Source: Pelecanus crispus (lineage: Eukaryota; Chordata; Aves; Pelecaniformes; Pelecanidae). Taken from it: DNA of 64,000 bases. The position numbers and the translations under genes are program-made. Under the pieces are notes generated by a model. That model saw only the letters and a program-made list of their open reading frames with translations, ran no database searches and was not told the DNA's origin. This document shows positions 1-48,900 of the stretch, piece after piece (position 1 is the stretch's first letter; each line of letters opens with the position of its first letter). The DNA lies in NCBI RefSeq assembly GCF_030463565.1, contig NC_134653.1:32549150-32613149 (forward strand), read 5' to 3'.

Positions 1-2192
1 TGACGTAATTGTTTGCTATCTTGGCAAGCTAGGTTTCACACATTTTTTACAACAAAACAAAACAAACCCCCTCAAAAACCCACCACAACCCAGAACTGTT
101 CAAAATAACAACAAAAATTAAGAGGAGGAGCCCTATTAACAGGTTACAACATGCTAGAGAGCAGCCTACGCACTGGAAGCCACCAGAAGTGGCATTGCTG
201 CACATTCCTGTGCTCTGCTTTGTGCTAGCACAAGTAAACTGGTTGAAGACTAACCCTCAGAAAATTCAATTTTTAGCAGTATCCAGCTTGCTTGCACAAC
301 TGCTAGAACTGGTATGGAGGGAAGAGATAATGTTGATGAAGGGATGATAGCATTGTCCCTTAAGTGTATTTTCTATTCAAACCCTCATAAAGCAATTGTG
401 CAAGAATTAATCTTTAATTTGACACTTTGAGTTAAAATTCTGCATGTAGTAATTGTAAGTATGAAATGTAAAGCTATCTGCATAGTTTGGGGATTTTCTT
501 GTGTAGCTGTGTACCCTGTTGTAGGAAACAACCATTTTTTTCAGACATGATAGTGTGCAAATAATACATACATATATCTACATGCAGTGAACTTAATTGT
601 GAAACAGAATTGCTGTACAGATTAAATGACTCATTCCCCTGTTTTAATGGGCATGGAAAATACGTCGCAGTACATAGTCTCCACCCATAAATGTATCTGT
701 TTCTACAGGTACTAGATGTGAGCAACTGAGCCATTGCCTTATAGCTCTGCTCTCCTCAACCTTTCTTCTCATGTGCCTTTTTCCCAAAGTGCCATCTGCT
801 AGCACTTCAGTGGTTGACGAGAGTCTAACTACCATAACTTCAAGCAAACTGGAAACAAAAAGATAGAGCCTAACATGCTGAGCTGGCTGTTCTAGCTGAG
901 TCTTGTTTAATTCTTTCTTGTTTCTCCTTTTTCAAGGAAAAGTTCTGTTTAACTAACTTCCCATTTGCAGGACTTCAGTTTGTACCTTTAAGGTGTTGCC
1001 TAACGTTAACTATTAGTTAATCCACAGAAAAGCAGTATCAGCATTATTGTGGTGAGGAGCAGAATTAATTTACCTGGTGGAATATGAGGCTAGCATTAAT
1101 TACAGCTTTATAGGTCTGCGCTGGTGTCTCTGTGCTGCCCAGCACTGAGCTGTGCCATGTAAACATTAGTCCTTCAAGGTAGTTTTGGTAATGCTGGTTT
1201 TCAGCTGCATTGTTATGTGGAAGTACCTAGTACCTCAGCCTTTGAATTTCTGAAGATTAGGTTTCTGCTTGGACACATGCAGGAGGAAGTCTTTTATTAC
1301 CTGGAAAAGCTGGTATATATTTGAAGCGCAGACATTCTAAAAACTATATGTGCCCTTACCATTATCTATAATCATCAGGACTATATGATGTTTGTACTTG
1401 TCAATAGGCTGGAAAATAAGTTACTTCTCAAAGAGCTAGAGAAGGAGTACTGATAGGCTGTTTGTTTCTTACATCGTCCTTTATCTAGGTGGCATCACGA
1501 TGTTAACACCAGTCTCTGGTAGTGCCTAGCTGAGAGAACTGCACTTCAGATAGGAAAGCTATTGTGCTAGTGTTAGTGGAAATGAAATGGTTGTCATGTG
1601 TGGGGATTCATTGAAGTTTGTAAACTGTTAAGAGACTCTGGGGAAGTTTCTAGCCTGTATGCTTTAATTTCACTTTAGAGTGACTTGATTTGCTGAAACA
1701 AAGTTGATAATATGGTGTTTGAGCTTTGTCTTAACTTGACCCTTGTTTTCTGTCAGTAAGTGACATTTGGTAGTGCTAGTCCACTCCAGTCTGAGGCTAA
1801 GCTGCTCCAGCTGGTAAGGTACAGCTGAGACAAGGCTATATCCATGAGTCTTAATTCTGCTTGGTGTTTTTTTTATGTCAAAAAGCATCCATATGTTACA
1901 TAGAACTCTTTGTGTGGCCTCCTTGTAACAAGACACCGTGGATATTCTTGTTGGGAAATGCTGCAGGTTTGACTAAACTTCTAGGTTCTAAATGCCCACT
2001 AATACCTGAATTATGTTGTAATGCTTTCCAGTCAGCAATCTCATAATGGGAGGGGTCACGTAATTTTCTGTATTAATAAATGTAGCTGAGTTGAGTCAGT
2101 AGTATTCATATGATAACGCATTTGAAAAATCAGATCTGACATACGTATTTTTCCTTGAGGGCTTTTAAAATTACATTTTCGCTGTCTTTTAG
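1..2192 (+). other. ATP2A2 intron 4 (3' part)
   Basis: AT-rich intronic sequence ending in a clear acceptor (TTTTAG at 2187-2192). A-rich low-complexity sequence lies at about 47-120. The short open frames here have no coding character. No RNA gene or repeat family was recognised. Confidence 0.85.
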
Positions 2193-37214
<35,022 letters not shown>

Positions 37215-37975
37215 TCGCTTCCTAAACAATTTTGCAGAAATGTAAGGTTGTTTTGTTGCGTGCATGTGTTTTTAGCAACACATCTACCAAAACTTCTGCA
37301 TGTATCATGTGTAAAGATTCTTTGCTTTCCCTAAAACAAAACTCATTGTGTTCTCTGTGGAAGAAATGTGTGGTACCATTAGGACTTCATTATACAGATG
37401 TACAAACGTGCAATATAGCTTATTGAATTGGAAACTCTCTCCAGAGGAGTTTGGTTTCTGTGCTGCATGGAGAAGAGTTTGTTTATCCTTGAACAAGAAT
37501 TGCGGAGCTGTCAGCTAATTTTCCATATTTCTGTATGTAAAATGTCAGTTTATACCATGTACAATATCAAAATAATGCATGCCTTCGGTTGTAGACAAAT
37601 CTTTCTCTGTATTGTATCATCCAAACATACTACTCTATAACAGCTTATGTACAATGCTATCCTATTTATAAAATTCATTGAAAAGGTTACAGGTGAATGT
37701 TAAACCGTAAGCCTCCAGTTCATAACTTTGGAATTTTTTTTATGGTGTGCAAATCAACCTATTTTGCACTGTATGTAACTTATTTAAATCTAAGGCAGTA
37801 AGACAGATGTTGGTGCAATACAAAATATTGTGATGCGTTTATCTAAAAAGCAACAACCGACGTAGCCAGTTACCGCAACTGCATGTATTACTTTTGCAAG
37901 TTGTAAATAAGATCAATTGTCTATTTACCTGCTGACAGTAAGAAGCATCACACCTAGTTTCATTTGTATCAGGTA

Positions 37976-37981
37976 AATAAA
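37976..37981 (+). terminator. Polyadenylation signal, SERCA2a mRNA (main candidate)
   Basis: AATAAA followed about 20 nt later by the GT/T-rich sequence TTTGTGTGTTATTTT, a good downstream element. Confidence 0.7.
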
Positions 37982-38291
37982 TTTATTCTACAATACATAC
38001 TTTGTGTGTTATTTTATGCACTTTGTTTTCTGCAGGTACATGCGTACATACTTCGGCGCGCTCTTATATTAATGCCAGGATGCCACTTACTAGCACCAAC
38101 ACCATTGCACTCTTTCCTCCTAGAACTATGCAGATGCCAGCTGCTCTTCCAGCAGTATTGACCTCCTCGCTGGTGTGATTTCCTCTGTCCAGGGGCTTGT
38201 GTGTGTGTTTAAGGGACACTGTCAAGTACTTTGATCACTCAATTTTTTTTTAAATGCTCCATTGTTTGTAAAATCCCTCTGAGAAACTTAA

Positions 38292-38297
38292 AATAAA
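38292..38297 (+). terminator. Polyadenylation signal, SERCA2a mRNA (distal candidate)
   Basis: AATAAA followed by a T-rich stretch (TATTTTTTGTCC). It may be used for a longer 3' UTR. Confidence 0.45.
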
Positions 38298-38315
38298 CAT
38301 TTCTTTCCCAACTAC

Positions 38316-41300
38316 ATCTTTATTTTTTGTCCTTTTCTATTTTCTAAATTGCCCCAACCTGAAGTAGCTGCTACTTTCTTCCCCCTTCTGTAGGCAAAAG
38401 GAAAATGAACCAAATGTGTTTGCTACAAAGCACATGGCCTGCTGGGAGTGCTGTGCTCAGTTAGGGCTTACTCCATCCCCAAACCACCATCTGTTCTGCC
38501 ACGAGCTTGCAGCGTGGCAGTCTGGGTTAAGCATTAGGCAAGACTAAAGCATTCTAAGGGTAAAAGCTGGATTTTCCAACTGTCCTGTAATGCTCAAAAT
38601 TTAGTTTAGAGTAAGAGGAAGGGAAGCCTCTCTAAACATGCAGCTTCAGCCAACTTCAAAATGTAGTAAATGTAATGCCTCTTACCCTCCAGCCCATGAT
38701 ACCAGCACACTGCTAGCAAACAGCGTTATCCAAATGAGGTGACACGTCTCGGACCCTTCAAGTACAACAGTGCGAGGTTTAAAAATACTAGGGGTGAATT
38801 CCATCTTTCAGCTGAACTGTAAGATGGTGGAGGATGCGTTAATACATAGGGCTGAACTGCTGGCGCCTGTTTCCTACTATGGTAGTGTTGTTGCAAGCAA
38901 GCTGAGCTCTGCTCCTAACCTCTGGGCTGCGGCTGTCAGAGCGGAGCTCCGCAGTCGGCTGTTATCTACAACTGCAGCTCTTCCCGGCACCTTATTTATA
39001 GCCCGTCTTCAGCACCCACCAACAGCGCTGGCACCAGCAAACCTTCCACCCTGGTCCACTGCGGACAGCACAGGCGCAGCAAGCACCCAAAGGCAGTGGC
39101 AGGAGTCCTGTTAACGCTTTACACAGACACCTGAGCTAAATGATTGAAGTCATTTGTCCAGAACACGAAGAAGAAGAAACTGCCCCGTTGGCACCTTGTC
39201 CCTTGTCATAACCTCTAGCCTTGCTTTAATTAGGAAGCGCTGGGAGGAAAACAAGGCACGCTTTTTTCTCCACAGCAGGCCACTGAAGTCCAGTTTCTCA
39301 GCCCTATGCCCTCACATGTTGCACCAATGCATCTGTGTGAAAGTCACTCCTCCTGCCCAGCTGATCTGCTGCACCTTTTTTTTCAGCTTGCAGCAGTACA
39401 TGTCACCAGCACTGCTAGCAAATGTGAAGATTAGTGATGATACGAAGTCATTCAGAAAACGGCTCTCACTCCATCTGCATTGGTGTCACGGCGCATTACA
39501 TTCCATGGATGGTTTCAGCATTTCTGCATTCAGACAGCGCCTCGCTGCTGAGCAAACTGAGACCAAACCCTTACTTATTTTTAAACTTTTTTTTAAATTA
39601 CAACCTGCAAGATTATGTCATAACTAGTCACCCAAGTGAACCGCAAGCAGCACTTTGGAGTACAGCCATATGAAGAAAACGTGATGCTCAGTGGGGTGCT
39701 AGGTACTTGAGTGCAGGACTATGTGGTAAGAGTTGCCAAGATCAACAGCTTCATCTTCCCCCTCCTCCTCCTCACTGCAAACCCCTGCTCTAAAGCAGCA
39801 TGGATGAGCCCACTGACAGTCACAGAAGAAGAAAACAGTTCTGCATAGCTCGTTATTAGGCATGATAGATCTATTACATCAAACTGTAAACACAGCTGAA
39901 AATAGCCCTGTTTTTTCACTGAGGTGAATTTGTGTACCATTAGAACCCCCATCCGCCCCCAGGAGGGTGGGCGAGAAAGGAGAAAAGCCTCTGGCAGAGG
40001 AAGATGGCGGCAAATCTGCTTTGCAGCCTCAGCTAGGAAAAAGCCCCAGGAAAAGTCCCAGGACTGCAGAAGACAGACCAGCAATCCTCCCTCTGCGCAG
40101 CCTGCAGAGCCCTAAGCACCTGAAGCTTGCTTCTAAAAATATTTCATCCCAACAATTGAACCACGTGGAAGCGCAGAGAAGCCTTCAGACGTCAGTTTAG
40201 CAGGCTCGGGCTTCGCGCCTCATCAGGTCAAGCCCCTGTCATTTGTGTAAATAGAGACGGTGGGAACTGACTCCACAAGGATTATCCCTTTACAGCTGCA
40301 TCTCTAAGAGTTACCCTCTTCCCCCTCCCAGAGGGGAACGCGCAGTGCGATGGGAGCACCTGAACACTTCCATGTGAATGAGTGGGTTTGGGGCAGTGCC
40401 AACTTGCACATAAGCCAGACAAAGGATTTTGCTGACATCACCAACTTTAAGAGAAGAGGTAAAATTTACCAGTCTGGCTCTTCAGGCATGGCAAAGGAAA
40501 GGACTTTTAGGCCAATTCTACACATGTAGGTTGAGGAGCCCAAGAAAAACAGCTGAGAGGCAGGGAGCTTTTGGCACGTGGGGGGTGAGCTGCCCTTCAC
40601 ACGTCGCTCAGCCCAAAGGGACTCTCCGTGTCCCTGCAGCCCCCGAGAGCGGCTGAACAGTGGGCAGCCTCCAAGAACCGCTTGGTGTGTCCTGTTCAGC
40701 CTCTCCTTGAGGCAGAGGCTACCATAACTGAAATAAAGTTCAGAAGCAACAACAAACACCCAAAACCCACTAAGTCCAGGCTGCTACAAACCCCCTGCTA
40801 TTTATGCAGGTGGCAGAGTCAGTTTTTCCTGCAGAGGCAGGCAAGGAACACCACTTTACTGCCCGGGTAAGATAATATCAGCGGCCAACAACAATCAAGC
40901 TGCACCCAGCTCACGCCTTCGTAACCAAGTCACACAGCTCCAGCGCACTGTGATTGCAAAACTCTTGAGTGTTTTGATCTTGCGCTTGCTGCTGCCCCGC
41001 ATGCAGCGAGGCAGGACAGACACCCCAGACAGAAGTCATAACTTAAAAGAAGTTTCTCCTGTTGCTGCCCTTCGCTGTGACTTAAGCACTAATGTGGACC
41101 TTTGGTTTAGGCACAAGACTGACCGGCACCAGGCAAACCATGGGCAGGAAAGCTCCCACCACCCCTTAACTCATCAAACGTGTGTCCTTTCCCTTCCTGG
41201 GAGAACAACCTCACTGTCCATAGGGGGGCTGACTCGGGGCTGCCATGCCAACAACTATTCACAGTGGAACTCTTCAGCTTTCCAGGGATTCCTGCCAAAT

Positions 41301-44300
41301 ACTCATCATCTCCCCATGCTGCAACCAGCAATTCCAGTCCTGTTTTGCAGTGGCTGCTTTGCTGTGGACACAAGTCACCTCTGGCTGTACCAAAGCCTGT
41401 ACTGTTATAAAATCTAAGCCTCTGGTTTGTGGGCACTGTCAGCTTCTCAGGACATCCCACCGAGGGGCTTTATACCTTCCGTGAATTGCTAGCACAAGAA
41501 CCCAAGCCACAGCCACCCACCCGTGCTCACAAACCAGCCGTCAGGTGCTGGAAGCCTCAACCCCAGCCAGAGAGTAGGGACTCGTGATGGGCTGCTTTCC
41601 AAACCCCACGCTGCTCTTGCTCACAGCTCCCAAACCTCTCATAGATCAAAAAGAAAACCAGAAGGAAATAGCTGTAGCATCGCCTCAATCCCAGTCCGTC
41701 AGCCGAGGCACGCAAACCACAGGTGGCCTGTCGGAAACCAAGGCCAAGTTTCCAAAGCACCCAGAACCTGCTTTAACAAGTTCTCTGCCTCCCAACATTA
41801 CAGAACCTCCCCAAGCAGCACCACCGACATTTCTACCCACATCCCAGCATTGTGTCAACCAGATTCCGCAATAAAACTGCAAAAAGCTGTATGTGACATG
41901 CCAACACTAGCCTGAAGAATGAGTGTGCGCGCTGCACAGCGCCCGATCTAATCGGCACACGTAACTAAACCAGAGGAAGGCTACTGCTGCCGGTGGCTGC
42001 CTATAGCAGCGGGGAACAAGGCACTCGTCCCCTTAGTCTGGGTTGAAGGACAGGGCTAATAAAGGTGTTCAAGTAAAATTTAAGCACCTAAAATTGAAGT
42101 CCTGAATTCCTTTCTCAAGTTGATGCTGACCCTGGAGCACGCAGGTTTCCCAGGATACTTCTCTCTTCTTGGTAATTGCACTAACTCCTGAAGTCGCTTT
42201 TCTGTGTCTACTCAGAGCTGCCCTGGTGAGACCAGCTCAGCATTTGGCTCTTCCCTACGCCTCATCGGCTTCCACATGCTCATTAGGGAGGTTCCTACCT
42301 AAACCAGAAGGGCTTTTATCCGACAGATGTACTTTGAAAGACAAACAACATCCGACCTGTCACAAAGCGGAGCTGCTGACACTCTGATCTTAAAGCCTAA
42401 TGGGATTCAGAGCTCCCCTCACCAGCTGCACGGCAGGCATTGAAGTCTCCACCAAGACACTTCCATCTTGGCGAAAGCCCCGCTGGCAGCATCCCACCAA
42501 GCTACTCGGTTTCTCTTTTACCTGTTACCAGCCCAGTGGAAAGGCAATCCTCACTGGGTTGGCACTGGGAGTAGACTGGGGCTAGGAGCGGGCCGTAGGC
42601 TTTCCCTCCCCTCAGGGCAGGAGAGACGAGCAGCAATGTCCTGCCTCCTCCGACAGGCAACACTCCTCTTCGTGCCACAGCTGCGCGCCCAGCAGCCCAG
42701 TGTCCTACCCAAGGAATCCCTGTAGCAAGCTGCAAATGTCTCTACACCTATTTAAGGCCAGATGATGGATGTTCCTCCTTCCACCATGTAGGGCCTCTGA
42801 ACTCGTGGCATGGATGGTAAATCATAGCATAAACGGAGATGAAACCAATCTGTTTCCTAATCGCCCTTTTCGGGCCATACAGGCGGCAGGAACAAAAGCA
42901 GAAATCAAAGCAGAGTAAGTGTTAAAGGCCTTTTGCAAAAACTCAAATATTGCCAGGGCTGGAGCGTTACTGGGTGGAAGATCCTTAAAACTTCTCAGAG
43001 CCCAGTATTTCCATAAGGGGAGCAAACACCGGAGAGAATCCTCCAGCCTTATCGAATTGGCCGAGTGTGACATTATCTTCCGCAGAACGGACACCGAGAG
43101 GTTAGCTGGAGCCACCTCCTTTCCTACCTATTAAGAGCTGTCCTAGTGAGCTGAGGAAATGTTAAAGCCTGTCTCCATACCCTGTTCCTCCTCTTGTAAC
43201 AGCCAGCAGCAACACCAGGATCCAGGCCAGCTAGAACTTAGGCTAATACAAGAATTACTGTTTTTTTCAGAGTAATGCCAAACTTTCCCCGTGTTAGTTA
43301 AACAGATTCCCGCATTCTAGGCCACATGGGACTACCAGATTGACAGGGACAACTCAATCCATACAAACATTGCCTCCATCTCACTTTCACTATGGACCTC
43401 AGCAGGAAAACTAGAAACTGAGAAGTTTTCCCACTCCATCGCTGGCTAACTAGGACCCGGTCAAGTTTTACAAGGCAAAAAAGCTCCTCGGTCACAGATC
43501 GCAGCTTTTTACTGCTTCCTGACAGACAAACTTTTCTCTCAAGAACCCTATGGACAGCAGCCTACACAGACCAATTCTAAGGAAGATGCATATCCGCAGA
43601 TTGCTGTTCTTGCTCTGCTGATGTCATCACATTTAAGTTTCCTGGAAAACTATTTAGTATTCCAAGAAGAGGAAGCCAAGTTACCAGCTTCAACTCATCA
43701 ACTCATACTGCACGTCAAAGAATAACGATATACTATACACTAAACGTTAGGAAAAAAGCAGGAACAACAAAATTTCAGGGATTTTTTAAATAGTTCAATA
43801 GTTCCGGGAAATAGCTGGCACCTTCACGGCCTTCATAGCAAAGCACAGGGCAATGCGTCGCCTCTCCAGCACAGGAACAGGCCCCGTTGTGCTGCCAGAT
43901 CAGCCCAAGTTTTTGGATCAACTGCCAATGTAAGCAGCCCCCTTCTGCCAACCATTAAACTCTCCCAGCCCAGGGAGCCCAGCCGGGAGATGTTCCAAAT
44001 CACTGAACCCCCCACTAGCTAAGCAGAGTGTGCTGCTGCTGCCTGCCCATCCAGCCACTTTGATTTAATTGGACTTTTTGTTCTCTGTAAATATTTAAGA
44101 AATTTATGTCAAGTGCAAGTCTCAGGACATGGGATTTTTTTTTTTCCCCCTCTTTGTCCTCCAGACAAGGCTCACAGCACTCTGGAACACACGGCTGACA
44201 GCTGAAAAAAAGATAGCTGAAGCGTCCACGAGCAAACATTCAGAATGCAAGGTCAGCATTCCCTGCCACAAAAACACACGCCGCAGGGCAGGCAGTTCAG

Positions 44301-47300
44301 CAGATGGCATCTGCTGTCCTTCAAGAAATGGTACTGTCCGTGAAAGGCTAGATGTAGAAAATTCAATCCCTTTAAGTCAGGAACTGTGCTGCTCTCGTTA
44401 GATCCCCAAACCATCACTCTGTTCGCGTGCATCAGTGTTTTGATGGGATGATAAAGGGAGGAAAAGGAATCTGATCTCCAAACTTACAAAGTCCCTGGCC
44501 AGGGGAGGCTTTTACAGTGTAAACATCCGTCAGTGACCCACCGCAGTGGAGGCTTCCCCTGCACATTCCATACGCAGCATTACACAACCACGGAGGTTCA
44601 CGAAGTAAGCGCAAGGCACAAGACAGTAAGTGAAAACATTCTATTTTGTTGTTGTCATCAATAGTGATAGACATGGACTACCCATAGGGCTTCACTTAAC
44701 ATATAAATTGTTACACTGAAGTTCCCTGCATGAATGTTTCACTCTTCCCTGAGCTGTGTTTGCACCAGAATAATTTTTCTTCCCCCGCCCCCCCCAAAAA
44801 CCCAGCCCTAGGCATCTCCCTGCCTCCTCTTGGCCGGCTTCCAAGTGACACCTTCACCAGCCTGCCAGTCCTAGGAAGGCAGCAGGTATTGCAGCAGTGG
44901 GCCCCTTCTCCCCCTTTCCAGGCCAGCATTCCCCCTCCCCTGTTACCCCCCCCCTCTGACATCTGGTTACTGGACCGATACAAACACGTTAATTATCACC
45001 AAGGCCTTAGGCCACAACTCCAGCAATTCAACAACAGCTTTACAGTTCTTGCCTCCCGCTTCTCAACATGCTTAAACCAACCAGCCTTTTGCAGGGCTAT
45101 GAAGTGAACAGATAAAGGATTTTAAAAAAAAGGCAGCATAAAGGTTTGCAGAGTTAAAAAGGAAAAGGATGGGAGAAGAGTGGGAATATTTTGGAGGTAG
45201 GTTCAGGCATCAATTCACAGGATTACTTTTCAAACTGTCACCCTGGCAGGGCAGGAACGTAATGGGTAGGGGAGTCATTCTTTAGGCCCACACTGGATCC
45301 TTTCGATGAAGAAACTACAGCCAAATCAACTGCAATGTACTTGAGTTTTGCTGGGTACTACATAAAGTTGCATTAATTTACTGATGGACAGTACTGAATA
45401 CATGTTATCTAGAATACACTACTTTAAGCCCTGCCTAAGGCTATTTAAGTTTGAAATCATAGGTTTATAGTTTAAGCCTACCTAAGGTCACTAAATTTAA
45501 GACCCCTGGAGACTGCACTAATTTGGATCTGGTTTTTAAAAGATATTTAGTTATGGTATGTTTGTGTAACTTGAAATTACAATGGCAGGCACAGCCTTTG
45601 AGATTTCCTTACAGCTGAGATCTAAGTGAGGAAATAAGGTTTGCTGCATAAGAAATACTCCCTGCTTCTGCCCTGGATGGATCAGTTTCCACATCACTGA
45701 GCTCCTGAAAAGCAAGGAGAGAAGAATCACCATGCAAAAACAGGCCTAATGAGGAAGACAGTTATTGAAAGTCCTAGTTAATCAGAAATCTCTGTGTAAT
45801 CAGCAGTAACAGAAAAGGAAGCAGCACCTCAATTAGGCAGAAACTGGCCAGCAGTCCTCAGTTCCTTCTATTATCTCTGCTTCACAATTCTTGGATTCCC
45901 AAGATCTGGAAATCAGAATTAGAAATACTGCCAATATGTCAGGTGTTATCAGCACATTACAGAATAAAGCATGGGCAAATCTCTTGCTACAGACCATGCG
46001 TTATTTAGAGAATTCCTAGCCACATCGTGAATGTGTGCTGCTTTTAGACTCTGGTAAATTAAGGCTTACAGCCCTTACCCAAGTCTATGTAAGGTCTGAA
46101 GAAATTCTGTCCATTTGCATCGCTTCTGTCTTTTCTAGCACAAAGTAGGAAAAATTTAAAACTTACTAATGACATCTGTGATTTAAAGGCAAGGATTTCA
46201 AGCAAACACAGGCACTCCATCCTTACCCAGCCCCAGAGACTGGCACCCGCAGCCGTGCCAGTGCTGTACAATACAGCTGGATGGCAATGGCTTTCTTGCC
46301 TCACCTACAAATTGCTTCACTTTGGGGAGCTTACATCACGGATTTGACGCAATCTGAACTTCAGTTTTTGGCTTTATGATCTTTTCTTCTAGGGTGCAGA
46401 GCACATGATTAAGGGACAGAATGAGGTCAGCTGCTTATTATGGGCTAACTGTTATATTCCCTGAACTAGAAAACCAGTAACTGAATTTGACAGTATAAGA
46501 TCTCTGCAAAACCAGAGACCACATTCTAAAATTAGAACGCTAATGAAGGCTCATTAATAGGCAGGAAGAATCCCTCTAGAATTCTGAAGCTAGTGCTAAA
46601 ACTATCTATCGATATGATCCCAAATGCACTCAACATGTATGGCATCTTAACAGTTCCTTACTCACTTACTGTACAACTATTAGCAAAGACTATACACAAG
46701 CTATAGAACCCCAATACATCAGGTACTTACAGCGGTATTATTCGCAGGATCTGACTGAACTTTTCACTTTCAATAAGGAGACAAGTTCTCAGAAAAATAA
46801 AGCAGCGAGGATACCACTCTATTTTGACAGCTGTCTTAAAGGTGTTCTTAGGTGTACCTGGACTCGTTTGTTAAAGCTGCACATAAGCACACTGATGTTT
46901 TCTTTACAGCACACTCATCTTGAAGGAGTTTTAGTTTCCTGTCTGTTCTAAAAGGACAGAGTATCAGATTATCTACAAACATACTACAAAATGGTTTTAC
47001 TAAAAACTGCTGTTCTCTGATTTCCTGTTCTATGTAAACGTTTCAGAGAAATGCATAAGGCCAGAGCTCTCCATCTGCGATTAACAGCCTATTTAAAGGA
47101 ATCATTAGAATAAAATGGCCAAGCAGCTTGCAAAATATACATCACATACCTCAAATACTTCTTTCATCAAAATTAAATGCGTCCTTTCTTTAGTTTAATA
47201 ACATCAAGAACTCCACTCTTTCATCCACAACAGAGGTTTGGAATACAACTAGAAAGCTAACGAAGCTACCCAACTTTCAGATGCATCAGATACAATCTGA

Positions 47301-48900
47301 TGAATGCTCAAGTGTGAGGAGAAAACAAAGCAGTGGTTTTTTAAAAAAAGAGATGCTTTGAATTTGCTCGTACATGTGTATTTCTTTCCGTTATGAAAGA
47401 CATGCAATGAGCTGAAATCTATTCATTGCATCACACAGCAATGGTATAAACAGAGTCTTCAGAAAAGAGGAACAGGATCAGGCCCTCATCCACCAGAACA
47501 CAATTAACAAAATGTTTGCTCTAACTGAAATACAGCCATTTGGTGTATTTGTTTAACAAAAGAGCAGTAACAACTTAGGCCAATTCAATCACCAAGACAG
47601 CAGCACATGTTTTTCTGTCCTTCCCATATAGTCTTCAAATAACCATAATTCAGTTTGATACTTTGGAAAGTTTAAAGCCCACGAAATTCCAGAGAGAACA
47701 GATACCCAGCCGTTTTCTTTTTTTAAATGATAAACTATTAGACGACTCCTTTATAAGATGTGGCACAGTGAATTATTTCCCAAACAGACTATAATAGAAG
47801 TAATCTGCCTGTTCTTTCTGTTGTGCAACTTTGTGCATTGTGTTGTGCATTTGATATAACGCACATCACAGAAGGAGAGATATTTTACCCTTCTCTGCAT
47901 TATCCATCTGCAACTAGGGGGAAGCTTGTTTTCTGTGTCATGTAGTTGTATCAAGTAGCCATTTTTCCTCCAATCGATGCTCAAAACTAATTTTTAGCTT
48001 TGTAAAAAAGGTCTCTGTGCTCCAGCATACCTGCGGTAACAGAATAAATACAAAAGGAATCAAATTGCCAATATAAAGATAAAAATGCATGTTTTAGGAA
48101 AGAGTGAGGAAATCAGAACTGTAAGAATAAGAGCAAGATGTAATTCCTCCTCCCACACATCAAGCCCACAGAACTGAAACGGTCTCTAAATTACACAGAC
48201 CAGCTCACCCTTGAGACGCTGATGCTGAGAATCTGGAGGTGAAGCAATGCAACTTTGCTTCAAAAAGGTGAGGGAAAACACATGAATTCAAATATTATCT
48301 GACAAACACATGAAGTATATAAACATGGCAAAAACAAGGCAATATGTGTATTTGCATAATTTAACATTTCTACAGCAATGCAAGTGAAGAGGCATGAATT
48401 CTTTTTATATCATTTTAAATGTCAGTGCTGTATACAGAATGTGAAGTGCTTTGAGTCACCACTGTAAAACCCTTTAGTAACATACTGAAATAAAACTAAA
48501 CTGCATTTAAAAATAAATGTTCATGTACAGACTTTAAGCGATTACAGGGTTTAGTAAGGATCGAGGAAATGACTGTAATTCTCCAACACTGGCTCAATTC
48601 TGTACACACAGAAATCAGTCAGCTACAAAAGTGTCCTGTAAGTCACAGCTGCCTAGTGTACCAAACTTCTCCTTCACAGCACATGTAATGCCTTATAAAA
48701 CAACAAATTAATTCAACAAACACAGCAAGAGGAAAGTGCTGCTTTCAGCCACACCCGAGCAACTCCTCCAGACTTCAACAGGCGTGCAGGCCCAAATGGT
48801 AGTGTACAAACAAGAGAGTAAGGCCTCTTCCACAAAGGAGTACAAACCACTGTATTTACAAATCAATCAAGCACACTTAGCCCTGGACAGAATTTAGACA
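38316..48900. other. Intergenic region between convergent ATP2A2 and ANAPC7
   Basis: Both genes point into this gap. The first part (about 38.7-45 kb) is more GC-rich than the introns and carries open frames of 114-157 codons on the plus strand (38770-39114, 39154-39627, 40950-41417, 41523-41915). They show no recognisable domain. The second part (45-48.9 kb) is AT-rich and may include the distal ANAPC7 3' UTR, whose polyadenylation site I could not fix. No RNA gene or repeat family was recognised. Confidence 0.65.

Larger units (their letters stand above)
37215..38315 (+). other. ATP2A2: SERCA2a 3' UTR
   Basis: Untranslated tail of the 2a mRNA. Two AATAAA signals are present (37976-37981 and 38292-38297), so short and long versions of about 0.8 and 1.1 kb are possible. 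Confidence 0.75.
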
